From CAVSUR01 sp963731285 (GTDB lineage: Bacteria; Actinomycetota; Actinomycetes; Streptosporangiales; Streptosporangiaceae), in NCBI GenBank assembly GCA_963731285.1, contig CAVSUR010000002.1, positions 186,001 through 250,000 on the forward strand: a stretch of 64,000 nucleotides of DNA, read 5' to 3'. This document shows, piece by piece, positions 49,995 to 58,566 of the stretch. Position 1 is the stretch's first letter, and each line of letters starts with the position of its first letter. Made by a program: the position numbers and the translations under genes. The notes under the pieces were generated by a model. It was not told the origin of the DNA. It worked only from the letters and a program-made list of their open reading frames with translations, and did not search any database.

Positions 49995-50969
49995 ATGCGC
50001 CACATCGTGTGCCGCGAGTTCGGGCCGCCGGACCTGCTCACCGTCGAGGATGAGCCCGATCCGCAGCCGGCGGCCGGCGAGGTGCTGATCGCCGTGCACG
50101 CGGCCGGGGTCAGCTTCGTCGACGGGCTGATGACCGCCGGGCAGTACCAGGTGCGGCCGCCGCTGCCGTTCACTCCGGGGCTGGTGACCGCGGGTGAGGT
50201 GCTCAGGACCGGAACCGGGGTCAGCGGCCTGGCCCCGGGCAGGCGGGTGGCGGGCTGCTCGTTCCGGCTGAGCGGCTACGCAAGCCACCGGGTGCTGCCC
50301 GCTGAGGCGGTCGTGCCGCTGCCGGACGCCGTGCCCGACGAGGTGGCCGCGACGGCGGTGGAAGGCTACGCGACGATGCTGTTCGCACTGATCCGGCGAA
50401 CAGCCGTGCGACCGGGTGAGTGGGTCCTCGTGCTGGGCGCGGCAGGCGGGATCGGTCTTGCCGCCGTGGACGTGGCCCGCTCACTCGGCGCCCAGGTGAT
50501 CGCGGCCGCCTCCACCCCGGCCAAGCGCGCGGCCGCAGCGCGCGCCGGCGCGCACGCGGTGATCGACTACCTGAATGAGGACCTGAAAGCCCGGGTGCGG
50601 GAGATCACCGGCGCCGGCGCCGATGTGGTCGTCGATCCGGTCGGCGGCCCGTTCGCCGAGCCGGCCCTGCGCAGCCTGCGCGGCGACGGCCGGTACCTGG
50701 TCGTGGGCTTCGCTGGCGGCACGATCCCGCAGCTGCCGGCCAACCGGATCCTGCTGGAGAACCGGGCGGTGATCGGGGTGGACTGGGGCGCGTGGTCGCG
50801 AGCCGACCCGCAGGCCGGCGCCGCGCTCACCGCTGACCTGCTTGGCGGGGTCGCGGCCGGGGAGCTGCATCCCGCCCGCCCCGTCAGCTACCCGCTGGAA
50901 CGCGCCGCGCAGGCGCTGGCCGAGCTGGCCGGCCGCCGGGTCACCGGCAAGCTGGCCCTGATTCCGTGA
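49995..50969 (+). CDS. Zinc-independent quinone oxidoreductase (MDR superfamily)
   Basis: The 324-residue protein from ATG 49995 (ribosome site GGAGAGGAC) begins MRHIVCREFGPPDLLTVEDEP and has the MDR N-terminal block (GVSFVDGLMTAGQYQVRPPLPFTPG), the NADPH-binding VLVLGAAGGIGLAAVDVARSLGA and VDPVGGPFAEPALRSL. No zinc ligands are seen, in keeping with the QOR/ζ-crystallin group. It follows the crotonase remnant by 71 bp. Confidence 0.92.
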   Translation: MRHIVCREFGPPDLLTVEDEPDPQPAAGEVLIAVHAAGVSFVDGLMTAGQYQVRPPLPFTPGLVTAGEVLRTGTGVSGLAPGRRVAGCSFRLSGYASHRVLPAEAVVPLPDAVPDEVAATAVEGYATMLFALIRRTAVRPGEWVLVLGAAGGIGLAAVDVARSLGAQVIAAASTPAKRAAAARAGAHAVIDYLNEDLKARVREITGAGADVVVDPVGGPFAEPALRSLRGDGRYLVVGFAGGTIPQLPANRILLENRAVIGVDWGAWSRADPQAGAALTADLLGGVAAGELHPARPVSYPLERAAQALAELAGRRVTGKLALIP

Positions 50970-51052
50970 CCGGACGCGATCACCGGGCCGCGGATCTCCG
51001 CCGGCACCCGGGGCCCGCTGGAGTGTCGCAGGGCCCCGTTAGCGTGCTGGTC

Positions 51053-51433
51053 ATGATGGATCACACTGGCGTCCAGGTGGCCAACGTGGCGGCTTCGCTG
51101 GAGTTCTACCTGCGCACGTTCGGCCCGGCCGGGATGCGCGAGGCGATGCGCTTCCCGGTCGGCGACAGCTTCGTGGTCGGCCTGGCCGGCCCCGATGGCG
51201 TCCCTGACTTCTGGCTCAGCCCGGCTGCGCGGCCGGACACCAGGGAACTGCACCTGGCTTTCCGCGCCGCCGACCGGGATGCGGTCGACGAGGTGCACCG
51301 CGCAGCCGTCAGCGCGGGCACCGAGGTACTGCACGCGCCGCGCGAGTGGCCCGAGTACCACCCCGGTTACTACGCCGTGTTCCTGCGCGACCCCGACGGT
51401 CATAACGTCGAGGCCGTCTGCCACGGCAGCTAA
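51053..51433 (+). CDS. VOC-family (glyoxalase-like) protein
   Basis: The frame from about ATG 51053 reads MDHTGVQVANVAASLEFYLRTFGPAG, then ELHLAFRAADRDAVDEVHRAAV and YYAVFLRDPDGHNVEAVCHG, a single-domain VOC protein with the H…E metal pattern (H of MDH, E of NVE). In-frame GTG 50966, overlapping the upstream oxidoreductase stop, is an alternative start. Substrate unknown. Confidence 0.82.
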   Translation: MMDHTGVQVANVAASLEFYLRTFGPAGMREAMRFPVGDSFVVGLAGPDGVPDFWLSPAARPDTRELHLAFRAADRDAVDEVHRAAVSAGTEVLHAPREWPEYHPGYYAVFLRDPDGHNVEAVCHGS

Positions 51434-51487
51434 GAGGGCTCGCCGCGGGGGCCGCCGTCAGCCTGGCCGCCGTCAGGCTGGCCGCCG

Positions 51488-51882
51488 TCAGGTAGTAGGG
51501 CCTGACGCGGCCGGGTCCCGGGACAGGATGCAGAACTCGTTGCCCTCCGGGTCGGCGAGCGTGATCCAGCCGCTGCCGTCAGCCCGGCGGCGATCCGAAA
51601 GCTGGGACGCGCCGAGCGCGACGAGGCGCTCGGTTTCCTGCTCGCGGGTGCGGTCGGCCGGGCGGAGGTCGAGATGCACCCGGTTCTTCACCTGCTTGCG
51701 GTCCGGAACCGTGATGAACAGCAGCATCTCGCTTCGGTCGCGCGAGGTGATCAGGCACTCCTGGTGCCCGGGCTCGTTCGGATCGCCGGGGTCCTCGGCG
51801 AAGTCCGGGACCTGCGACCAGAACAGTGACTGCGCGTAGGCATCGATGGCGTCGACGAGGTGTGGGATATGTGGCTCGTCAT
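51488..51882 (-). CDS. VOC-family protein, probable frameshift near its start
   Basis: From ATG 51882 the first residues MTSHISH are in one frame. The family-like continuation LVDAIDAYAQSLFWSQVPDF, then HQECLITSRDRSEMLLFITV, HLDLRPADRTREQETERL and GWITLADPEGNEFCIL is in the neighbouring frame from about 51860. Joining the two gives a normal small VOC protein of about 130 residues. The C-terminal 79 residues are open on their own from ATG 51727, but that would lack the first half of the fold. Confidence 0.72.
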
Positions 51883-52295
51883 GACGGCAGGCTGGAGCGG
51901 CCGCTACCGCGGGTCAACTCATTTCCGGCCGGCCAGGAACACCAGCCGGAGAACACCAGCCAGGGAGCAGCTGTGCTGGCGGGTCCCGGAACGGCCCCCC
52001 GGGTCCCACCCATCCCTGTTCCGCGGGTGCTTGCTCACCATCTTCCGGACCAGGCAGGCACGACGCCGGCGCGTTCGCTAGCTGTCAGAGTCATGGTCTA
52101 GGGTCACAGGAAGTGACTCAGAGAGACGCCACCGGCAGCAAAATCGAGTGACGCGGACCCGTGGTCCGGACATCATGGCCGGGTGACTCGGTCGCCACCG
52201 GCGATGGTCACGCTGAGCCGCGCCGCGCTCAGCACAGACGCTCCCGGACAGTCCGGCTTCCGGCCGGACCTGCGTCCGCGGGAAGGACAAATACC
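51883..52295. other. Intergenic region upstream of the ABC exporter
   Basis: A 413-bp region without a convincing gene. It holds a dyad GTCAC–5 bp–GTGAC (52103–52117), a hairpin GCTGAGC–8 bp–GCTCAGC (52212–52233), and the ribosome site GGGAAGGAC before GTG 52296. These may be the promoter and operator of the exporter operon. Confidence 0.5.
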
Positions 52296-53330
52296 GTGAC
52301 GGCGACTGCGAACGGCCCGGCGATCCTGGTCGAGGGACTGCGCAAGTCATTCGGCCAGGTGCACGCCCTGCGCGGGGTGGACTTCGCCGTGCCCAGGGGC
52401 ACCATCCTCGGCATGCTCGGCCCGAACGGCGCGGGCAAGACCACGGCAGTGAAGATCCTCACCACGCTGCTGCGGCCCGACGCGGGCACCGCCACGGTCG
52501 AGGGCTACGACGTGGTGCGGAACGCGGATGCCGTGCGCCGCCAGATCGGCCTGGCCGGGCAGTCCGCGGCGATCCAGGAGGAGCTGACCGGGCGGGAGAA
52601 CCTGGAGATCATGGGCCGGCTGCACCACATAGGCCGGGCCGCCGCCCGGCGGCGGGCCACTGAGCTGCTGGAGCGCTTCGACCTGACCGAGGCCGCCGGC
52701 CGACTGGCCAAGACCTACTCTGGCGGCATGCTGCGGCGGCTGGACCTGGCCGCGAGCCTGGTGGCCTCGCCCTCGGTGCTGTTCCTCGACGAGCCGACCA
52801 CCGGCCTCGATCCGCGCAGCAGGCTCGGCATGTGGGCCATCATCCGCGAGCTGGTGGCCGGCGGCACCACGCTGCTGCTCACTACTCAGTACCTGGAGGA
52901 AGCCGACGAGCTCGCCGACGAGATCGTCGTCATCGACCGCGGGCAGGTCATCGCGGCCGGCACGGCGGAGCGGCTGAAGGACCGGGTGGGCGGCGACGTG
53001 CTCGAGTTCGCGGTGCCAGACCGCAGCAGTGTCCCGGCCGCCGTCGCCGCGGTCAGCGAGCTGTCTGAGGCCGAGCCGCATGTGGACGACGCCACCGGGC
53101 GGGTCGCAGTCGGGGTCGGCAGCCGGGGCTCGCAGGCGCTGGTCGAGGCGGTCCGGCGGCTGGACGCAGCCGGCGTGAGCACCGACGGGCTTGCCGTCCG
53201 GCGGCCGTCACTGGACGACGTGTTCCTCGCGCTCACCGGCCATTCTGCCGAGCACGAGGTCGCCCAGAAAACAGGACGCCGTGGCCGCGGCCAGGCCGAG
53301 ACCGCCACCGGCGGAAGGGAGCAGCCATGA
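52296..53330 (+). CDS. ABC-2 exporter ATP-binding protein (DrrA-like)
   Basis: From GTG 52296 the 344-residue protein has Walker A MLGPNGAGKTTAVKIL, the Q-loop IGLAGQSAAIQEELTG, a signature TYSGGMLRRLDLAASLV, Walker B SVLFLDEPTTGLD and a switch His replaced by Gln in LLTTQYLEEAD, as is common in DrrA-type exporters. The C-terminal DrrA-like extension (VSTDGLAVRRPSLDDVFLALTG) follows. It overlaps the permease gene by 4 bp. The pair probably exports a drug or lipid-like compound. Confidence 0.93.
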   Translation: MTATANGPAILVEGLRKSFGQVHALRGVDFAVPRGTILGMLGPNGAGKTTAVKILTTLLRPDAGTATVEGYDVVRNADAVRRQIGLAGQSAAIQEELTGRENLEIMGRLHHIGRAAARRRATELLERFDLTEAAGRLAKTYSGGMLRRLDLAASLVASPSVLFLDEPTTGLDPRSRLGMWAIIRELVAGGTTLLLTTQYLEEADELADEIVVIDRGQVIAAGTAERLKDRVGGDVLEFAVPDRSSVPAAVAAVSELSEAEPHVDDATGRVAVGVGSRGSQALVEAVRRLDAAGVSTDGLAVRRPSLDDVFLALTGHSAEHEVAQKTGRRGRGQAETATGGREQP

Positions 53331-54154
53331 CCGCCGTCACCGTACGGGCCCCGGGCCGCATCGGCACCCTGGACCGGATGCGGTGGGCCGTCATCGACGC
53401 GCTCACCATTACCCAGCGCAACCTCGTTATCTGGTTCCGGGTACCGGCATTCCTGGTGTTCACCGTGGTGCAGCCGGTGATGTTCACGCTGCTGTTCAAG
53501 TTCGTCTTCGGCGGCGCGATCCCGGTCCCGGGGGTTAGTAATTACGTCGACTACCTGATGCCCGGCATCATCGGGCAGACCGCGGCGTTCGGCTCGTTCG
53601 CCACCGCGATCGCGCTCGCCCGCGAGGTGCAGAAGGGCGTACTGGACCGGTTCCGGTCTATGCCCATGGCCCGCTCCGCGGTGCTCACCGGCCGGCTTAT
53701 CGCCGACACGTTCCGGATGCTGCTGACGATCCTGATCATCGTGGCCGTGGCCTACCTGGTTGAGTTCCGGTTCTCGAACGGGTTCGGGCCGGCTGTCGCG
53801 ATGGTGGCGCTGGCCGTGGCGTTCGGGCTCACGGTCTGCTGCGTCTCCGCCTTCATCGGGCTGGCGATCAAGGACGAGGAATCGGTGCAGGCGTTCGGCC
53901 TGATCTGGGTCTTCCCGCTGACGTTCGTGAGCTCGGCCTTCGTGCCGATCGCGTCCATGCCGGGCTGGCTGCAGGCATTCGCGAGCAACCAGCCGGTCAC
54001 GATCGTCATCGACACGCTGCGGTACCTGGCGATCGGCCCGATCCCGGGCAATACCTCGCTGGAGCCGCACCTGTGGCAGAGCCTGGCGTGGCTGGCCGGC
54101 ACCCTGGCCGTGTTCAGCCCGCTGGCCGTCCGCGCTTACCGCCGGGCCAGCTGA
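53327..54154 (+). CDS. ABC-2 type permease (DrrB-like)
   Basis: The 275-residue protein has six hydrophobic helices, starting FLVFTVVQPVMFTLLFKFVFGGAI, and the DrrB-type GVSNYVDYLMPGIIGQT and KGVLDRFRSMPMARSAVLTGR (the ABC-2 coupling region). ATG 53327 overlaps the ATPase stop. A GAAGGGAGC site lies upstream. It should form the membrane half of the exporter. A short 28-bp gap separates it from the convergent pckG. Confidence 0.93.
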   Translation: MTAVTVRAPGRIGTLDRMRWAVIDALTITQRNLVIWFRVPAFLVFTVVQPVMFTLLFKFVFGGAIPVPGVSNYVDYLMPGIIGQTAAFGSFATAIALAREVQKGVLDRFRSMPMARSAVLTGRLIADTFRMLLTILIIVAVAYLVEFRFSNGFGPAVAMVALAVAFGLTVCCVSAFIGLAIKDEESVQAFGLIWVFPLTFVSSAFVPIASMPGWLQAFASNQPVTIVIDTLRYLAIGPIPGNTSLEPHLWQSLAWLAGTLAVFSPLAVRAYRRAS

Positions 54155-54182
54155 CCACCCCCAGCGCTGCGCGCCGTGGACC

Positions 54183-55991
54183 TCAGCCGAGCCGCTCTAG
54201 CAGCTCGGAATAGCAGTCCCACAGCTGCGCGGGCAGGTACTTGCCGAAGGTGCGGAAGTGCTCGGGGATCTGCTCCGCTTCCCGCTTCCACGCCCCGGTG
54301 TCCACCGAGACCAGCAGGTCCAGGTCGGCCGGGCTAATCTCCAGGCCGTCCAGGTCCAGCGAGCCGGGAGCCGGCAGCCGGCCGATCGGGGTATCGACCG
54401 CGGCCGCGCTGCCGTCCAGCCGCTGGATGATCCACTTGAGCACCCGGATGTTATCGCCGAACCCGGGCCACACGAACCTGCCATCGGCGTTCTTGCGGAA
54501 CCAGTTGACGTAGAACAGCCTCGGCAGCCTGGCCGGGTCCGCCCGCTCACCGAGCTTCAGCCAGTAGCCGAAGTAGTCACCCATGTTGTAGCCGCAGAAC
54601 GGCAGCATCGCGAACGGATCATGCCGCAGCTCGCCAACCGTGCCCTCGGCCGCGGCGGTCTTCTCCGAGGCAACGTTCGCGCCGAGGAACACCCCGTGGT
54701 TCCAGTCGAAGGACTCGATGGCCAGCGGCACGGTGCTGGCCCGCCGGCCGCCGAACAGGATCGCCGAGATCGGCACGCCGGCCGGATCATCCCACTCCGG
54801 CGCCATGATCGGGCACTGGTCGGCCGGGGTGGTGAACCGGGCGTTGGGGTGCGCGGCCGGCTCGGGCGAGCCGGGGGTCCAGTCGCGGCCCTTCCAGTCG
54901 GTCAGGTGCGCGGGCGGGTCGTCGGTCAGGCCCTCCCACCACACGTCGCCGTCGTCGGTCAGGGCCACGTTGGTGAAGATGGAGTTGCCCCACATCGCCT
55001 TGACCGCGTTGGCGTTGGTCTTCATGCCGGTGCCGGGCGCGACGCCGAAGAAGCCTGCCTCCGGGTTGATCGCGTACAGCCGGCCGTCCTGGCCGAACCG
55101 CATCCACGCGATGTCGTCACCGACGGTCTGGACCTTCCAGCCTGGGATGGTGGGCTGGAGCATGGCCAGGTTGGTCTTGCCGCAGGCCGACGGGAAGGCG
55201 GCGGCGATGTACCTGGCCTCGCCGCCCGGCGGGGTGATCTTGAGGATGAGCATGTGCTCAGCCAGCCAGCCCTCGTCGCGGGCCATCACCGATGCGATGC
55301 GCAGCGCGTAGCACTTCTTGCCCAGCAGGGCGTTGCCGCCGTAGCCGGAGCCGTAGGACCATATCTCCCTGGTCTCGGGGAAATGCGAGATGTACTTGGT
55401 CGCATTGCACGGCCACAGCACGTCCGGCTGGCCGGGCTCCAGCGGGGCGCCGACGGAATGGACACAGCGGACGAACGAGCCGCTCTTCTCGATCTCGAGC
55501 AGGGCCGGTGCGCCCACCCTGGTCATGACCCGCATCGACACGGCCACGTAGGCCGAGTCAGTGATCTCGACGCCGAGCTGGGAGATGCTGCTGCCCAGCG
55601 GCCCCATGCAGAACGGGATAACGTACATGATGCGGCCGCGCATGCAGCCGTCGAAGATTTCCCCGAAGGTCTTGCGCATCTCGTCCGGGGCGATCCAGTT
55701 GTTGGTCGGGCCCGCGTCCGCCTCGGACTCCGAGCAGATGAACGTACGGTCCTCGACCCGCGCGACGTCGCTGGGGTCAGACGCGCAGTAGAAGCTGTTG
55801 GGGCGCTTGCCGGGATCGAGCCTGGTGAAGGTCCCGCTGCGCACCAGCAGGCTGGTCAGCCGCTCCCACTCAGCCTGCGAGCCGTCGCACCAGACGACGT
55901 CACTGGGCTTGGTCAGGCTGGCGATTTCCGCTACCCACCCGGCCAGTTCCTGACAGCTTGTCGGTGACCGGTCGAGTTCCGCGCTATACAT
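54183..55991 (-). CDS. pckG: Phosphoenolpyruvate carboxykinase (GTP)
   Basis: The 602-residue protein is full length for the GTP-dependent class, which converts oxaloacetate and GTP to PEP, GDP and CO2. Marker motifs are IAAAFPSACGKTNLAML (P-loop plus the catalytic cysteine), FGGRRASTVPL, and GVFLGANVASE (kinase-type binding segments). ATG 55991 has AAGGAG upstream. It is the entry point of gluconeogenesis and is divergent from the mycofactocin operon across a 590-bp region. Confidence 0.97.
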   Translation of the reverse strand: MYSAELDRSPTSCQELAGWVAEIASLTKPSDVVWCDGSQAEWERLTSLLVRSGTFTRLDPGKRPNSFYCASDPSDVARVEDRTFICSESEADAGPTNNWIAPDEMRKTFGEIFDGCMRGRIMYVIPFCMGPLGSSISQLGVEITDSAYVAVSMRVMTRVGAPALLEIEKSGSFVRCVHSVGAPLEPGQPDVLWPCNATKYISHFPETREIWSYGSGYGGNALLGKKCYALRIASVMARDEGWLAEHMLILKITPPGGEARYIAAAFPSACGKTNLAMLQPTIPGWKVQTVGDDIAWMRFGQDGRLYAINPEAGFFGVAPGTGMKTNANAVKAMWGNSIFTNVALTDDGDVWWEGLTDDPPAHLTDWKGRDWTPGSPEPAAHPNARFTTPADQCPIMAPEWDDPAGVPISAILFGGRRASTVPLAIESFDWNHGVFLGANVASEKTAAAEGTVGELRHDPFAMLPFCGYNMGDYFGYWLKLGERADPARLPRLFYVNWFRKNADGRFVWPGFGDNIRVLKWIIQRLDGSAAAVDTPIGRLPAPGSLDLDGLEISPADLDLLVSVDTGAWKREAEQIPEHFRTFGKYLPAQLWDCYSELLERLG

Positions 55992-56581
55992 CGCCGTCTC
56001 CTTGCCGTTGAACTCGCGGCCGCGGCCGGGCGATCCGGTGCACCGCAGGCAGCTGAACTGCCCGCATTATCCGCGGTTACCGCAGCATCTTTCGATGCTG
56101 TCCGATTCCGGTGCAGGCCGGCAAGGGCCCAGGGTCCGCCCCCGCGACCGTCCGCGCGCTCCGCTGACCGGGTGACGCACAGACTACTCGCAGCTCAAAG
56201 GCTATACGACGGGAGCCTTTCCGGCGTCGCCGCGGGCTGAGCGCCGCCCCGCACTGTGGCGAGGATCTCATTTTGTTCGCGCACCTTATTACCCGGATTA
56301 TCCGGGCAGCCGGAACCTCGCGGCTGCGATTGCACCCGAGCGCCATCGCATGCGCCTGGACGGGCAGGATCCGGCCTGCCCGATCGGACGGGCCGGCCGG
56401 TGCGCCTTCGCACTCTGGCGGGCGGTCCGGGATCTTTGTCCCGGCGAACCTGCCCAACCGAACGGCGCGACGGCAGCCGGAAGCATGGTGACATCAGGAG
56501 CGGTGCCGCTTAGCGTCAGCGTTGTCAGGCGATTGCGCGCCACCCGGCTCCCGGCTGTGCCCGGACCACAGGAGGACTGAT
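55992..56581. promoter_or_regulatory. 590-bp divergent region between pckG and mftA
   Basis: No gene is convincing here. It holds a dyad CAGCATC–4 bp–GATGCTG (56093–56110) near pckG and a tight dyad CCCGGAT–T–ATCCGGG (56292–56306) near the centre, in an AT-richer part, plus the mftA ribosome site GGAGGACT (56571–56578). The second dyad is a candidate operator for the mycofactocin genes. Confidence 0.55.
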
Positions 56582-56740
56582 ATGCAGACCGACCCTCGCG
56601 CCCAGGCGCAGCGGCCCGACGTCGAGCCGGACAAGATCGACGCCGCCGATGACCGGAGCGGCCCGGGCGAGGAGCCCGCTGTCACCGAGGAACTGCTGGT
56701 CGAAGAGATCTCGATCGACGGCATGTGCGGCGTCTACTAG
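56582..56740 (+). CDS. mftA: Mycofactocin precursor peptide MftA
   Basis: The 52-residue peptide starts at ATG 56582 after GGAGGACT and ends with EEISIDGMCGVY. The C-terminal I-D-G-M-C-G-V-Y is the hallmark of the mycofactocin precursor; MftC modifies its last Val-Tyr pair, which becomes the redox cofactor after further processing. The leader is acidic. It is followed after 2 bp by mftB. Confidence 0.95.
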   Translation: MQTDPRAQAQRPDVEPDKIDAADDRSGPGEEPAVTEELLVEEISIDGMCGVY

Positions 56741-56742
56741 CG

Positions 56743-57207
56743 GTGCCAGCCACGGACGGGCCAGCCACGGACGGGCCAGCCACGGACGGGCCAGCCGGCG
56801 CAGAGCGCGAGCCGGTGCTGACCAAGCCGTTCGAGCCGGACCGCGGCTACCGGCTCAATCCGAGCGTGGCGCTGCGGCCCGAGCCGTTCGGGGCGCTGGC
56901 CTACCACTTCGGCACCAGGAGGCTGTCGTTCCTCAAGGCACCCGAGCTGGTGGAGCTGGTGCGCGGTCTCGGCTCGCACCAGCGGGTGACCGACGCGCTG
57001 GCCGTCGTCGAGGCCGGGCGGCGCCCGGCGTACCTGCAGGCGCTGGCGGCGCTCGCGGCCTCGGACATGATCGTGCCCCAGGCGGAGGTGCCGCAGGCAG
57101 GTGAACCCGGGAGCAGGAGCGGGACAGCCAAGACCGAGAGCAGCAAAACAGAGGCCGGGCCGCCGGCCGCCGAGGTGCCGCCGACAGACCGGAGTGAACT
57201 GCCGTGA
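56743..57207 (+). CDS. mftB: Mycofactocin precursor-binding protein MftB
   Basis: From GTG 56743 the product reads RGYRLNPSVALRPEPFGALAYHFGTRRLSFLKAPELVELVR, the MftB core, a RiPP recognition element that hands MftA to MftC. The N-terminus carries three exact ATDGP repeats (a 15-bp DNA repeat at 56746–56790), and a 45-residue Ser/Glu-rich tail extends past the usual ~100 residues. The stop overlaps the mftC GTG. Confidence 0.9.
   Translation: MPATDGPATDGPATDGPAGAEREPVLTKPFEPDRGYRLNPSVALRPEPFGALAYHFGTRRLSFLKAPELVELVRGLGSHQRVTDALAVVEAGRRPAYLQALAALAASDMIVPQAEVPQAGEPGSRSGTAKTESSKTEAGPPAAEVPPTDRSELP
56746..56790. repeat. 15-bp tandem repeat ×3 at the start of mftB
   Basis: The unit CCAGCCACGGACGGG is repeated exactly three times (56746–56760, 56761–56775, 56776–56790), encoding ATDGP repeats at the mftB N-terminus. 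A fourth partial unit follows. Copy number is likely to vary. Confidence 0.92.
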
Positions 57208-58484
57208 CGACGATCAGCCCGCCGCGGGTGACCAGCCCCGAGCGAGCGGCCAGCCCCGAGCGGGTCCCGGCCCTGGCCGAGCAGTTCAAGGGCGGCCTGG
57301 CCGCCCCGATCTGCCTCACCTGGGAATGGACCTACGCCTGCAACCTGTCCTGCACGCACTGCCTGTCCTCGTCGGGCCGGCGGGATCCGGCTGAGCTGTC
57401 CACCGCGCAGGTGCGCGCGGTGATCGACGAGCTGCACGACATGCAGGTGTTCTACGTCAACGTGGGCGGCGGCGAGCCGACCGTCCGGCCGGACTTCTGG
57501 GAGCTGGTCGGCTACGCGGTGTCCCGCCAGGTGGGGGTCAAGTTCTCCACCAACGGGGTGCGGCTGACCCCGCCGCGGGCCCGCGAGCTTGCCGCCACCG
57601 ATTACGTGGACGTGCAGATCTCGCTGGACGGCGCGACCCGCGAGGTCAACGACGCGGTCCGCGGCCGCGGATCCTACGACCTGGCACTGCGCGCGATGAC
57701 GAACCTGGCCGACGCCGGGATGGCCGGCTTCAAGATCTCGGTGGTGATGACGCGGCACAACGTGAGCCAGCTGGACGATTTCGCGGCGCTGGCGGACCGG
57801 TTCGGCGCCCAGCTGCGGATCACCCGGCTGCGGCCGTCCGGCCGCGGCGCCGACGTCTGGCCACAGCTGCATCCCACCGCGGCCCAGCAGCGCGAGATCT
57901 ACGCCTGGCTGACCGCGCATGGCGCCAACGTGCTGACCGGCGACTCGTTCTTCCATCTGAACGCCCTCGGCGGCAGCCCGCTGCCCGGCCTGAACCTGTG
58001 CGGGGCGGGCCGGGTGGTCTGCCTGATCGATCCCATCGGGGACGTCTACGCCTGCCCGTTCGCGATCCATGACGCGTTCTGGGCCGGGAACGTGCGCAGC
58101 CCCGGCGGGTTCGCCGAGGTCTGGCGCACGGCACCGCTGTTCGCCGAGCTGCGCTCCGAGACCTCCGCCGGGGCCTGCCAGTCCTGCTCGCACTATGACG
58201 CCTGCCAGGGCGGCTGCATGGCGGCCAAGTTCTTCACCGGGCTGCCGCTGGACGGCCCCGATCCTGAATGCGTGCTCGGCCACGGCGAGGGCGCGCTGGC
58301 CAGGCTGGACGAGGCGTCAGCCAGGCCGGGCGCGGGCAACGATCATTCGCACCGGGCAAAGCCCCGAACCGGCCCGGCCGCCCGGTCGGCGGTGCTGCTG
58401 GGCATGCCGGCCATGCGCGCCCCGGCCGCGGCAGGGATCCCGGCCCGGCTGTGCGACTCGAGCCCGCTGGCCGGCCCTGCGTGA
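57204..58484 (+). CDS. mftC: Mycofactocin radical SAM maturase MftC
   Basis: The 426-residue protein starts GTG 57204 (overlapping mftB) with GGAG upstream. The radical SAM motif TYACNLSCTHCLSSSG (CxxxCxxC) lies at ~50–65, GGGEPTVRPDFW follows, and the SPASM region carries paired cysteines for auxiliary clusters (LCGAGRVVCLIDPIGDVYACPF; CQSCSHYDACQGGC). MftC oxidatively decarboxylates and cross-links the MftA C-terminus. A Pro/Ala-rich tail of about 70 residues follows the normal end at GHGEGALARL, unlike most MftC. Confidence 0.95.
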   Translation: MTTISPPRVTSPERAASPERVPALAEQFKGGLAAPICLTWEWTYACNLSCTHCLSSSGRRDPAELSTAQVRAVIDELHDMQVFYVNVGGGEPTVRPDFWELVGYAVSRQVGVKFSTNGVRLTPPRARELAATDYVDVQISLDGATREVNDAVRGRGSYDLALRAMTNLADAGMAGFKISVVMTRHNVSQLDDFAALADRFGAQLRITRLRPSGRGADVWPQLHPTAAQQREIYAWLTAHGANVLTGDSFFHLNALGGSPLPGLNLCGAGRVVCLIDPIGDVYACPFAIHDAFWAGNVRSPGGFAEVWRTAPLFAELRSETSAGACQSCSHYDACQGGCMAAKFFTGLPLDGPDPECVLGHGEGALARLDEASARPGAGNDHSHRAKPRTGPAARSAVLLGMPAMRAPAAAGIPARLCDSSPLAGPA

Positions 58485-58566
58485 CCACGATGAGCAGCGT
58501 GACCGACCTGGCCGGGCCGGTCACGTTCCCGGGGCGCCGCTGCCATCGCGGTCCGGGCGGCCCGGA

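Noticed and set aside
56077..56457. 126-residue minus-strand open frame between pckG and mftA
   Set aside because: No ribosome site, no recognisable motif and Arg/Pro/Cys-rich; the region looks regulatory.
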